Of a DNA stretch of 22,988 nucleotides, positions 7,933 to 15,346 are shown in pieces. Location of the stretch: positions 3,286-26,273 of the forward strand of contig DDKG01000057.1 in NCBI GenBank assembly GCA_002339265.1. Reading direction: 5' to 3'. The notes under the pieces are model-generated. The model saw only the letters and a list, made by a program, of their open reading frames with translations, was not told the origin of the DNA and did no database searches. This DNA comes from Massilia sp. UBA2604. Lineage in GTDB: Bacteria; Pseudomonadota; Gammaproteobacteria; Burkholderiales; Burkholderiaceae_D. Both the position numbers and the translations under genes were made by a program. Within the stretch, counting starts at the first letter, position 1, and each line of letters starts with the position of its first letter.

Positions 7933-9495
7933 TTACAGCAGGTACAGGGCCACCAGCCCCACGCCGAACCCCACCGCCATGCAGGTCAGGAACGCCAGCA
8001 TGCGATTGGTGCGGCGCTGCTCGATCAACACCATCGCCAGCATGTCGCCATTGCCCACATGGGGATTCGCCAACTGCCCCTTCGATTCGCGCTCCAGCAC
8101 CTGGAACACCAGGCGCGGCAGCTGCGGGAAGATCTGGGCGTAGCGCGGCGCCTCGGCGCGCAGGCGTTCGGTCAGGCCTTTCCAGCCGACCTGCTCCGTC
8201 ATCCAGCGCTCCAGATAGGGCTTGGCGGTCTTCCACAGGTCGAGGTCGGGATCGAGCTGGCGACCAAGTCCTTCGATATTGAGCAGGGTCTTTTGCAGCA
8301 GCACGAGCTGCGGCTGCACCTCGACGTTGAAGCGGCGCGAAGTCTGGAACAGGCGCAGCAGCACCTGGCCGAACGAGATGTCCTTCAGCGGGCGGTCGAA
8401 GATCGGTTCGCAGCAAGCGCGCACCGCCGCTTCGAGCTCGTCCACGCGCGTGGTCGACGGCGCCCAGCCCGACTCGATATGGGCCTCGGCCACGCGCTTG
8501 TAGTCGCGGCGGAAGAAGGCCAGGAAGTTCTGCGACAGGTAGTCCTTGTCGAAATCGTTCAGGGTGCCGACGATGCCGAAGTCCAGCGCGATATAGCGGC
8601 CCAGGGTTTCCGGCGCGGTTGAGACCAGGATATTCCCCGGGTGCATATCGGCGTGGAAGAAACCGTCACGGAACACCTGGGTGAAGAAGATCTCCACGCC
8701 ATCGCTCGACAGCTTTTTCAGGTCGACGCCGGCGGCCGCCAGGCGGTCGATCTGCGAGATCGGAATGCCGTACATGCGCTCCATCACGATCACGCTGCTC
8801 GAGCAGTAATCCCAGTACATCTCGGGCACCATCAGCAGCTCGGAACCGGCGAAGTTGCGGCGCAGCTGGCTGGCGTTGGCAGCCTCGCGCATCAGGTCCA
8901 GCTCGTCGTGCAGGTATTTGTCGAACTCGGCCACCACTTCGCGCGGCTTCAGGCGCCGCGCCTCTCCCCACACGCGCTCGATCAGGCTGGCCGCCAGGCG
9001 CATCAGGGCCATGTCTTCGTCGATCAGCTTCTTCATGCCGGGGCGCAGCACCTTGACCGCGACCTCCTTGCCATCCCTGAGCTGGGCGAAGTGGACCTGG
9101 GCGATCGAGGCCGAGGCCACCGGCTCACGGTCGAAGCGCGCGAACAGTTCGTCGGGATGGGCGCCCAGCGAGCGCGTGATCTGGGCCACGGCCAGCTCGG
9201 AGCCGAACGGCGGCACCCGGTCCTGCAGCAGCGCCAGCTCGTCGGCGATATCGGGCGGCACCAGGTCGCGCCGGGTCGACAGCACCTGGCCGAACTTGAC
9301 GAAGATCGGGCCCAGCTCTTCCAGCGCCTGGCGCAGGCGGATCGCGCGCGGCGAGGTGATGCGGCGCCAGAAGAAAAAGGTGTTCATCAGGCGCGCAGTG
9401 CGCGGGGCATTGATGCTGGTGACGGCGATCTCGTCCAGGCCGTACCTGGTGAAGACGGTGAGGATGCGCAGCAGGCGCAGGAATTTCAATATCAT
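7933..9495 (-). CDS. ubiB: UbiB, ABC1-family atypical kinase/ATPase for ubiquinone synthesis
   Basis: 520 residues, close to E. coli UbiB (546). Diagnostic elements are the KxGQ motif ([16 protein letters not shown], residues 67 on), the nucleotide-loop equivalent [24 protein letters not shown] with the lysine, and the kinase-like [11 protein letters not shown] and LDFGIVG segments. The C-terminus ends in a hydrophobic segment (about 500-520, [20 protein letters not shown]) that anchors the protein to the inner membrane. UbiB is needed for the hydroxylation stage of aerobic ubiquinone synthesis, probably extracting or presenting lipid intermediates. Its ATG overlaps the ubiJ stop codon as ATGA, so the two are translationally coupled. 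Confidence 0.95.
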   Translation of the reverse strand: MILKFLRLLRILTVFTRYGLDEIAVTSINAPRTARLMNTFFFWRRITSPRAIRLRQALEELGPIFVKFGQVLSTRRDLVPPDIADELALLQDRVPPFGSELAVAQITRSLGAHPDELFARFDREPVASASIAQVHFAQLRDGKEVAVKVLRPGMKKLIDEDMALMRLAASLIERVWGEARRLKPREVVAEFDKYLHDELDLMREAANASQLRRNFAGSELLMVPEMYWDYCSSSVIVMERMYGIPISQIDRLAAAGVDLKKLSSDGVEIFFTQVFRDGFFHADMHPGNILVSTAPETLGRYIALDFGIVGTLNDFDKDYLSQNFLAFFRRDYKRVAEAHIESGWAPSTTRVDELEAAVRACCEPIFDRPLKDISFGQVLLRLFQTSRRFNVEVQPQLVLLQKTLLNIEGLGRQLDPDLDLWKTAKPYLERWMTEQVGWKGLTERLRAEAPRYAQIFPQLPRLVFQVLERESKGQLANPHVGNGDMLAMVLIEQRRTNRMLAFLTCMAVGFGVGLVALYLL

Positions 9496-10166
9496 CGACG
9501 ATCCGGGTGGTGGTCTGCGCTGGTGAGAATGAGGGAAGGTGCGGCGGCGCGCTGGGCCAGCATTTGCTCGAGCCTTGCAATGCGCTTGGCGGTGCGCTCG
9601 ACATCGTCGCGCAGGCGCACTACATCGCTGGCAAAAGCCTCGCGCTGCGCCGGCCGCACCAGCACCGGCCGCTCTTCGGCCAGGAATTCGGCCAGGTTCT
9701 CGGCCAGGCGGCGGCCCGCCTCGGTCGCGCCGGCGGCGGTACGGCGCGCGGTCTTGACCAGGCGATGGGCGCCCAGCGGCCCCACCACCCGCTCGAGGTC
9801 GTGCTCGGCATCCCAGCGCAGGCCGTTGGCCAGCTGCGAGATCACGTTGGCGAATTCGGCGTCGCCCTCGATCTTCACGTACGACAGTGCGCGCGTGCGG
9901 TCCTGGGCGATCAGCGGCAGGTCGGCCGGCTTCACGCGGATCGTGACGCTGGCCGCAGTATCTCCCTGGCCGGCCTCGAGCAGGCCGTCGGGACCGACGA
10001 GCATGCGCAGCCGGGCCAGGCCGGCGTCGATGCAGGCGTCCTTGCCGGCGTGGCGCACGAGCAAGGCCCTGGCCCAGGCTTCCTGGGCCAGCAAGTGGTT
10101 GATCGCGGCGACCGCGGGCAGCGTGAGAGCGTGCTGAGGCGACAGTGACGAAAGACTAGGAAACAT
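9492..10166 (-). CDS. ubiJ: UbiJ, SCP2-domain ubiquinone biosynthesis accessory factor
   Basis: 224 residues from the ATG at 10166, which has GAGGG 11 bases upstream; a TTG six codons earlier lies next to the upstream terminator T tract and is less likely. The N-terminal half is an SCP2-type lipid-binding domain ([36 protein letters not shown]), followed by helices ending in a coiled coil ([20 protein letters not shown], then RIARLEQML). UbiJ organises the Ubi complex and binds ubiquinone precursors. The gene overlaps ubiB by 4 bp and lies just after the terminator that follows the Tim44-like gene, so it needs read-through or its own promoter; none is obvious. Confidence 0.88.
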   Translation of the reverse strand: MFPSLSSLSPQHALTLPAVAAINHLLAQEAWARALLVRHAGKDACIDAGLARLRMLVGPDGLLEAGQGDTAASVTIRVKPADLPLIAQDRTRALSYVKIEGDAEFANVISQLANGLRWDAEHDLERVVGPLGAHRLVKTARRTAAGATEAGRRLAENLAEFLAEERPVLVRPAQREAFASDVVRLRDDVERTAKRIARLEQMLAQRAAAPSLILTSADHHPDRR

Positions 10167-10182
10167 GAAAAAGACGACCCTC

Positions 10183-10219
10183 AAAAAACAAAACCGCCCG
10201 GGTTGATGCGGGCGGTTTT
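10183..10219 (-). terminator. Strong rho-independent terminator between the Tim44-like gene and ubiJ
   Basis: An 11-bp stem (AAAACCGCCCG 10190-10200 with CGGGCGGTTTT 10209-10219, 8-base loop) is followed on the minus strand by TTTTGTTTTTTG. It ends transcripts from ubiE and the Tim44-like gene. The ubiJ start codon lies only about 17 bp further on. Confidence 0.85.
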
Positions 10220-10307
10220 GATCTTACCAGTTTGCCGGGTGCAAACCCGGCGACACGGAATGTTTATCGAAAAATAATTCCGCCAGAACTAGACGCATCA
10301 GATGCGC

Positions 10308-11297
10308 TTAGTTGGTCTGCTGGATACCGGCCAGCACCCAGCCGCCCGAGCCCGACAGCGGCTTCGACATGTTCCAGACTTCGACGAACGGTTCCGGCAG
10401 CGCGTCCTTGGCGCTGCGGATCATGGCGTTGAACTGCACGCTCGCCAGGTAGTCGGTCGCGGTCTTTTCGATGCCCAGCAGCTGGGCGTCGATATTGACC
10501 ACGTCGGTGTAGTCGGCCACGCCGCCGCGTTCCTGGATCTGCATCTTCAGCTCGGCGAACACTTCGGGCGCGGTGAATTCGCGCAGGTCGTCGGTGTCGC
10601 CGCGATCCCAGGCCGCCTGCATGCGGATGAAGGACGATTTCGCATGGCGCAGGAAGGTCTCGCTGTCGAAGTCGGCCGGCACGCCCCATTGCTGGTAGTT
10701 GGCCGCGGTGGTGGCGCCGCCGAAGCCGGCCGCAGCACCTTTATCCAGGCCCACATTGCCCTGGAAAGCGGCAGGGCCGTTGCGCAGGCCGGAGCCGATT
10801 TCAGGCGTGGCGCTGGTGTTGGCTGCCTGTGGCTTGAAGCCGCCGCCACCGAAACCGCCCGCGGTAGCCGCCGACGGATTGGCCGGCGTGTCCTTGCGGC
10901 GAATCATGCGCACGATGAAGAAGATCACCCCGCCGATCAGCGCGACCATTAGGATGGTCGAGATGATGCTGGCCAGGGCGCCGCCGATGCCCAGGTGCGA
11001 CAGCAGCGCGCCCAGGCCCAGGCCCAGCAGTGCGCCGCCCAGGATGTTACGCATCATGCTCGGTTTCTTGGCAGCCGCAGCGGCGCCCGCCGCGCCAGCG
11101 CCAGCCGCTGCAGGCGCTGCCGAATTCGGGGTCTGGCGCTGCATGCTCTGAGCAGGCGCCGGGGCCGGACCCTGCTGCTGCACGGACTGCGATTGCCGTC
11201 CGATCGAGCGCTTGCCGCCCATTGGTCGGGCGAAAGCGTCCGCCACCATCGCGAACGCGGTGACTGCCAACATCGTCGTGACCAGGAATTTTTTCAT
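10308..11297 (-). CDS. Tim44-like domain protein, membrane-associated
   Basis: 329 residues from the ATG at 11297, preceded by GGAG 6 bases upstream. An N-terminal signal-like segment (MKKFLVTTMLAVTAFAMVAD) is followed by a Gln/Pro/Ala-rich low-complexity stretch (about 30-85), a Gly/Leu-rich hydrophobic region (GGALLGLGLGALLSHLG), a membrane helix (ISTILMVALIGGVIFFIVRM), another linker, and a C-terminal Tim44-like domain (about 195-325: ETFLRHAKSSFIRMQAAWDR, then EFTAPEVFAELKMQIQERGG). The role of bacterial Tim44-like proteins is not established; the fold can bind membranes. It is 22 bp downstream of ubiE on the same strand. Confidence 0.83.
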   Translation of the reverse strand: MKKFLVTTMLAVTAFAMVADAFARPMGGKRSIGRQSQSVQQQGPAPAPAQSMQRQTPNSAAPAAAGAGAAGAAAAAKKPSMMRNILGGALLGLGLGALLSHLGIGGALASIISTILMVALIGGVIFFIVRMIRRKDTPANPSAATAGGFGGGGFKPQAANTSATPEIGSGLRNGPAAFQGNVGLDKGAAAGFGGATTAANYQQWGVPADFDSETFLRHAKSSFIRMQAAWDRGDTDDLREFTAPEVFAELKMQIQERGGVADYTDVVNIDAQLLGIEKTATDYLASVQFNAMIRSAKDALPEPFVEVWNMSKPLSGSGGWVLAGIQQTN

Positions 11298-11319
11298 CGT
11301 CTCCGTCCTTAGAGTAAAA

Positions 11320-12054
11320 CTACAGTTTGATACCGGTGTGCAATGCGGCCACACCCGCCGTCAGGTTGAAATACTGGACCCGCTCCAGTCCTGCGTCCTG
11401 CATCATCCCCTTCAGGGTGTCCTGGTCGGGATGCATGCGAATCGATTCGGCCAGATAGCGATAGCTTTCGGCATCGCCGGCGATCTTCTGGCCCAGCCAC
11501 GGCAGCACCGAGAACGAATATACATCGTACGGTTTCTGCAGCGGCGCAATCACTTTCGAGAATTCCAGCACCAGCAGCTTGCCGCCCGGCTTGAGCACCC
11601 GGCGCATCTCGGCCAGGGCCTGGTCTTTATGGGTCATATTGCGCAAACCGAAGGCGACGCTGACCCGGTCAAAATAGTTATCCGGGAACGGCAGTTTTTC
11701 GGCGTCACACAACATGGTTGGGGTGACAAGCCCCTTATTCAAGAGGCGATCGCGCCCGACGCGCAGCATCGACTCGTTGATGTCGGTGAGCCAGACTTCG
11801 CCGGTCTTGCCCGCCTGCTTTGCGAAGGCCTTGGCCAGGTCGCCGGTGCCGCCGGCGATGTCGAGCACCTTGAAGCCGGGACGCACGCCGGCCTGGGCGA
11901 TCGTAAACATCTTCCAGGCGCGGTGCAGGCCGGCCGACATCAGGTCGTTCATGACGTCGTACTTTGAGGCGACCGAGTGGAAAACCTTGGCGACTTCCTG
12001 GACCTTCTGGTCCTCGGCGACGGTCTTGTAGCCGAAGTGAGTGGTATTGGTCAT
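11320..12054 (-). CDS. ubiE: UbiE, demethylmenaquinone / 2-octaprenyl-6-methoxybenzoquinol C-methyltransferase
   Basis: 244 residues from the ATG at 12054. The SAM-binding motif I is [15 protein letters not shown], preceded by the family signature [19 protein letters not shown] and followed by [20 protein letters not shown] and [17 protein letters not shown]. The enzyme carries out the C-methylation step of ubiquinone (and, where present, menaquinone) synthesis. No strong Shine-Dalgarno sequence is visible. An IS1595-type element is inserted only 36 bp upstream of the start codon, next to a TATAAT-like box, so native promoter input may have been lost or changed. The reading frame itself is intact. 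Confidence 0.95.
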   Translation of the reverse strand: MTNTTHFGYKTVAEDQKVQEVAKVFHSVASKYDVMNDLMSAGLHRAWKMFTIAQAGVRPGFKVLDIAGGTGDLAKAFAKQAGKTGEVWLTDINESMLRVGRDRLLNKGLVTPTMLCDAEKLPFPDNYFDRVSVAFGLRNMTHKDQALAEMRRVLKPGGKLLVLEFSKVIAPLQKPYDVYSFSVLPWLGQKIAGDAESYRYLAESIRMHPDQDTLKGMMQDAGLERVQYFNLTAGVAALHTGIKL

Positions 12055-12082
12055 ATGTGCGAGACGGTTGGGTGTTGCCGCA

Positions 12083-12090
12083 TTATACAA
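12083..12090. repeat. Target site duplication, left copy
   Basis: TTATACAA directly abutting the left end of the IS; an exact copy lies at 13161-13168. Eight bases is the length typical of the IS1595 family. Confidence 0.93.
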
Positions 12091-13160
12091 GGCGCTGTCA
12101 CCATTACCTGTGGAGGAGGCCGAACGCGATGCGCAGCAATTGCTCTACGGAAGGAACTCGCCCGCCATCGAGCGCCCAGTGCCACCCCAGGTAGTTAGGC
12201 AGGCGGCGTGACGCCACGCCATGGAAGCGTGCCAGCCATTCCTTGAAACGCCGGTGGTAGGCGTTGACATTTTGAACATGGATCGCTCCCTCGACACCTT
12301 TGCGCACCCTTTCGCCAGCGCTGAGATTGACGGCCTGGTGCGCGATGCCATGAGCACGGGCAAAGGCCGGATAAGCGGCGTTGCCATCGGTGACCAGCAG
12401 CACGTGAAGATCGAGTTTCGGCAGCAGGTACTTGGTCAGCTGGGATGCCTTGAGCGCGCCGCGACCGGTAACGGCATCAATGGTCCGGCCGCTGCGGTCG
12501 CGCGCCACCAGGATGCAGTCGAGGTGATGGGAGATGCCGCGCAGGGCCGCCCGGCCTCCGCGTTTGCGCGGTTGGCGATCGAGCTTGCGTGAGCCCTTCT
12601 GCGATTCGAGCAAGAACGTCTCATCGGCTTCGACGATGCCCGACAGACGCGCCGGCCGATCGTCCTTGACCCGTTCGAGAAAGCGGTGACGCCAGCGGAA
12701 CGCGGTATTACGGTGCACGCCGACACGTTTGGCCGCGGAGCGGACTGTGCGGGAATCGAGCACCGTTTCCAGATAGTCGAGCCACTTGCCCTTGTGCCTG
12801 AGCCGCGCCAGCGGCGTGCCGGTCAGGTCGTTGAAGGTACGGCCGCATGCGCAGCAGCGAAAACGTTGCAGGTCGTTGGCCTGGCCGTGCCGATAGCAAC
12901 GCTCGCAGGCGCACTCCGGGCAGCGCCGACCCTCCGATCGGATCTCGTCAATCAGGGCTACCATGCGGTCCAGCCCGGCTGCCGGATGCAAGGCGGCGAG
13001 CAACTGCCGGCGCTGTGGCTGGTTCAACAGCGTCAGTTGGTCCAGCAGCTGCGCGAACCCTGGTGCTTTCATTGTGCGCTCCCGATCGATGGCGACCAGG
13101 ATTGGACCGAGGATCAGCTCAGCAGTTCACTGCTCATCCATATTTAACGTTGACAGCGCC
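12091..13160 (-). mobile_element. Intact IS1595-family insertion sequence, 1070 bp
   Basis: Terminal inverted repeats begin GGCGCTGTCA at both ends (12091-12100; reverse complement at 13151-13160) and remain partly matched further in (CnCnTTA-like). The element contains one intact transposase gene and is flanked by a perfect 8-bp target duplication TTATACAA. Intact ends, intact gene and perfect duplication point to a recent, possibly still mobile insertion. It separates ubiE from the sequence that formerly lay upstream of it. Confidence 0.93.
12104..13072 (-). CDS. IS1595-family transposase
   Basis: 322 residues. An N-terminal zinc ribbon (C51-x2-C54 and C73-x2-C76, in [14 protein letters not shown] and [15 protein letters not shown]) is followed by a helix-turn-helix ([20 protein letters not shown]) and an RNase H-like DDE-type catalytic core with [26 protein letters not shown] and the C-terminal [20 protein letters not shown] then LPNYLGWHW. 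This domain order and length fit the ISSod11-like branch of IS1595. The stop codon is only 13 bp inside the left end of the element, so the gene nearly fills the IS. No frameshift is seen. Confidence 0.93.
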   Translation of the reverse strand: MKAPGFAQLLDQLTLLNQPQRRQLLAALHPAAGLDRMVALIDEIRSEGRRCPECACERCYRHGQANDLQRFRCCACGRTFNDLTGTPLARLRHKGKWLDYLETVLDSRTVRSAAKRVGVHRNTAFRWRHRFLERVKDDRPARLSGIVEADETFLLESQKGSRKLDRQPRKRGGRAALRGISHHLDCILVARDRSGRTIDAVTGRGALKASQLTKYLLPKLDLHVLLVTDGNAAYPAFARAHGIAHQAVNLSAGERVRKGVEGAIHVQNVNAYHRRFKEWLARFHGVASRRLPNYLGWHWALDGGRVPSVEQLLRIAFGLLHR

Positions 13161-13168
13161 TTATACAA
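13161..13168. repeat. Target site duplication, right copy
   Basis: TTATACAA, identical to 12083-12090, directly abutting the right inverted repeat of the IS. Confidence 0.93.
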
Positions 13169-13626
13169 GCACCCCGGCGGTGGACTGCGCCATTGGCGGC
13201 CGGTGGGCTGGCGCGGACGAAAGCGGCGCGGCGCCAAGTGGATTTGCTGCCCTACGGAATTGTCTCTGTGCCCTTGTTGGACGGGCACAACGCATGGAGC
13301 GCTAACAACCCGCTCAGCAGTGGTTCATGGAGGCGCCCACCCTTCCCCACTACGGTTGACCCCGGTAAGATCGATAGCAGGTCGCCAATAAAGTTGCAGT
13401 CAACTCCTTGAGAAACCATAAAGATTACATACGCCATTGCACATGTCATTGAACTTCTATTAATGTTTGTGCGCCACACCGTATGCATTTCAGGTTTAAT
13501 GGAACAATACTTTTCGCGTCAGCAATCCGCACAAAAGGATTAGTTGCCGCACGGATGCGTTAAGCAAGACGCACCGGAACTCACAACAACGAAAACCGGC
13601 AAGCGCCGGTGATAACGAGGGCAACG
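13169..13626. other. Intergenic region between the IS and the sigma-54 activator gene
   Basis: About 460 bp without a convincing gene. It contains a 7-bp hairpin (TGTGCCC 13267-13273 with GGGCACA 13283-13289), an AT-richer stretch from about 13385 to 13500 with promoter-like elements on the plus strand (TTGCAC 13437-13442, then ATTAAT 13459-13464 at a 16-bp spacing, low confidence), and a small hairpin ACCGGC-AAGC-GCCGGT at 13595-13610, seven bases before the ribosome binding site of the next gene, where it could affect translation. Confidence 0.5.
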
Positions 13627-14967
13627 GTGTCTGTAAAACGTCTTTTATGCATTTCGGGTGAAGGCAGTGCGCACGCACGCGCCTGCCATGGAGAACTGCC
13701 TGGCTGGGATGTGTGCGTGGTCGAGGACATCGCCGCAGCGCGCAAGGTGTTGTCGCAACAACACTACGGCGTCGGCCTGCTGCTCGACTGCAGTGATGGC
13801 GCGGGCGACGCCGAGATCGAGCGCTTCCTGCGCCAGCACCACCATACGCGCTGGATCGGCGTGTTCGATGCGCCGCGCATCGACCAGCCGGCGCTGCGCG
13901 AGCTGGTCGCCGCCCACCTGTTCGATTTCCATACGCGTCCGGTCGACACGCTGCGCCTGAAGCATTCGCTCGGCCATGCGCACGGCATGGCGACGCTGGC
14001 CAAGACCACGCCGCCGCACCGGCGCCAGGCCTCGGAACGGGCCAGCCACATCGACGGCGCCTCGCGCGCCATCGTGCGCCTGCGCGCCCACATCGACAAG
14101 ATCGCCATGGTCGATGCGCCAGTGCTGATCTCGGGCGAAAGCGGCAGCGGCAAGGAACTCGCGGCCCAGGAAATCCACCTGCGTTCGCAGCGCGCGGACG
14201 GCCCCTTCATCGCCATCAATTGCGCAGCGGTGGCGCCGGCCCTGATCCACTCCGAGCTGTTCGGTCACGAACGCGGCGCCTTCACCGGCGCCACCCGCGA
14301 CAAGCCGGGCCTGCTCGAAGCGGCGTCCGGCGGCAGCATTTTCCTGGACGAGATCGGCGACCTGCCACTCGACCTGCAGGCCAGCCTGCTGCGCTTCCTG
14401 CAGGAGCGCGTCATTTATCGCGTCGGCGGCACCCGCACCATCGCGGTCGATGCGCGCGTGATCACCGCCACCCACGTCAACCTGCCGCAGGCCGTGGCCG
14501 AGGGACGCTTCCGCGAAGACTTGTACTACCGCCTCAGCGTGTTCCCGATCGCGGTGCCGCCGCTGCGCGAACGCAAGGAAGACCTGCCGCTGCTGACCGA
14601 CCTCATCTTCAACAAATACGCGGTCGAACGCAGCCCCCAGCTGAAGGGGGTGAGCCGCGAAGCGCTGCTGGCCATGGCGCGCTACGACTGGCCGGGCAAT
14701 GTGCGCGAACTCATCAACCGGGTACGGCGCGCCATGGTGCTGGCCGAACACCGGCTGATCATGCCGGAAGACCTCGACCTGCCCAGCGCCGGCCCGATCT
14801 GCCCGGTCAAGGAAGGCCTCGGCAATTCGCGCCTCTCGGCCGAGCGCATCGCCATCGGCGAGAGCCTGGCGCGCAGCGGCAACAACATCAGCCAGGCCGC
14901 GCGCGACCTCGGTGTCTCACGCATGACGCTGTATCGCCTGATGGCCAAGCACGCGATCTCGCCGTAA
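13627..14967 (+). CDS. Sigma-54-dependent transcriptional activator, VpsR-like
   Basis: 446 residues from the GTG at 13627, chosen because GAGGG lies 5 bases upstream; a GTG six codons earlier lies inside a hairpin. Residues 1-125 form a receiver-like domain with D54 near the usual phosphorylation position and the segment FDFHTRPVD then LGHAHGMATL, which I associate with VpsR-type regulators. The AAA+ domain carries Walker A GESGSGKE (170-177), the sigma-54 contact loop GAFTGA (217-222), Walker B IFLDEI (238-243) and RFREDLYYRLSVFPI. The C-terminus is a Fis-type helix-turn-helix (NISQAARDLGVSRMTLYRL). VpsR-like proteins control biofilm matrix genes. It is directly upstream of, and oriented towards, a sigma-54 promoter driving a secreted fibre-like protein, so that operon is the likely target. 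Confidence 0.9.
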   Translation: MSVKRLLCISGEGSAHARACHGELPGWDVCVVEDIAAARKVLSQQHYGVGLLLDCSDGAGDAEIERFLRQHHHTRWIGVFDAPRIDQPALRELVAAHLFDFHTRPVDTLRLKHSLGHAHGMATLAKTTPPHRRQASERASHIDGASRAIVRLRAHIDKIAMVDAPVLISGESGSGKELAAQEIHLRSQRADGPFIAINCAAVAPALIHSELFGHERGAFTGATRDKPGLLEAASGGSIFLDEIGDLPLDLQASLLRFLQERVIYRVGGTRTIAVDARVITATHVNLPQAVAEGRFREDLYYRLSVFPIAVPPLRERKEDLPLLTDLIFNKYAVERSPQLKGVSREALLAMARYDWPGNVRELINRVRRAMVLAEHRLIMPEDLDLPSAGPICPVKEGLGNSRLSAERIAIGESLARSGNNISQAARDLGVSRMTLYRLMAKHAISP

Positions 14968-15036
14968 GTCCCGACCCAATCCTGTCGTCGGCTTCTTCCT
15001 ACGACCCCTTTCCTTGATTTGACAGGCTTTTCCCGC

Positions 15037-15065
15037 CAGCGCGCTTGCCACACGGCAGCGCGCTG
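15037..15065. other. GC-rich hairpin downstream of the activator gene
   Basis: CAGCGCGC (15037-15044) pairs with GCGCGCTG (15058-15065); inside, TGCC pairs with GGCA across one bulged T. There is no T tract on either strand, so it is not a standard terminator, although it may mark the 3' end of the activator mRNA. Confidence 0.5.
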
Positions 15066-15140
15066 CGGAGCCTTGCTCACTCTGCGGAGAGCGCATTGTG
15101 GTTACACCTTGATACAGTTTGATAGATTTTTCGCTAACTT

Positions 15141-15158
15141 TGTCACAGGCCTGAGACA
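15141..15158. promoter_or_regulatory. Candidate upstream activator sequence (palindrome)
   Basis: TGTCACAGGCCTGAGACA is an 18-bp dyad with a single mismatched pair. It lies 105-122 bp upstream of the -24 element, in the range where sigma-54 activators bind. Assignment to the neighbouring activator is inference. Confidence 0.5.
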
Positions 15159-15232
15159 CTACCGTCAATGACTATTGTCCGCCCTCACTTCCCCCTTCTG
15201 CATCACTAAAACTCATCAAATTAGTCCTACAT

Positions 15233-15245
15233 AATCAAGGACTTA
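15233..15245 (+). promoter_or_regulatory. IHF binding site, perfect consensus
   Basis: AATCAAGGACTTA matches WATCAANNNNTTR at every defined position. It lies between the candidate activator site and the sigma-54 promoter, where IHF bending brings the activator to the polymerase. Confidence 0.6.
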
Positions 15246-15262
15246 AAAATGGCGCATTCATC

Positions 15263-15278
15263 TGGCATGAGTCCTGCT
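15263..15278 (+). promoter_or_regulatory. Sigma-54 (-24/-12) promoter
   Basis: TGGCATGAGTCCTGCT: the GG and GC dinucleotides are exactly 10 bp apart, and the sequence matches the TGGCAY-N5-TTGCW consensus except for C in place of the first T of the -12 box. Predicted transcription start is near 15289, leaving a leader of about 58 bases before the ATG at 15347. It is downstream of a sigma-54 activator gene. Confidence 0.7.
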
Positions 15279-15346
15279 AATGGACGGTTGGACCGGGCGT
15301 CATGGGACCCCGGGAATTCAACTCAGTGACAATTAGGGGAGCAACA

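Larger units (their letters stand above)
14968..15346 (+). promoter_or_regulatory. Regulatory region of the fibre operon
   Basis: About 380 bp between the activator gene and the large structural gene. In order it holds a long hairpin (15037-15065), a direct repeat CTGCGGAG (15063-15070, 15082-15089), two TTGATA hexamers exactly 10 bp apart (15109-15114, 15119-15124), an 18-bp palindrome with one mismatched pair (15141-15158), a consensus IHF site (15233-15245) and a sigma-54 promoter (15263-15278). The layout is that of an enhancer-driven sigma-54 promoter. Confidence 0.7.

Noticed and set aside
13150..13155. TTGACA reading outward from the right end of the IS, a possible -35 for a hybrid promoter
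   Set aside because: There is no -10-like sequence 15-19 bp further on; that stretch is GC-rich (around CCGGCG).
13252..13488. A 78-codon minus-strand open frame between the IS and the sigma-54 activator gene
   Set aside because: No ribosome binding site or recognisable pattern; the region looks like non-coding upstream sequence.
15302..15346. An earlier ATG for the large structural gene at 15302
   Set aside because: It would add 15 residues ahead of a perfectly formed signal peptide and lacks a ribosome binding site, whereas the ATG at 15347 has GGGGAG.
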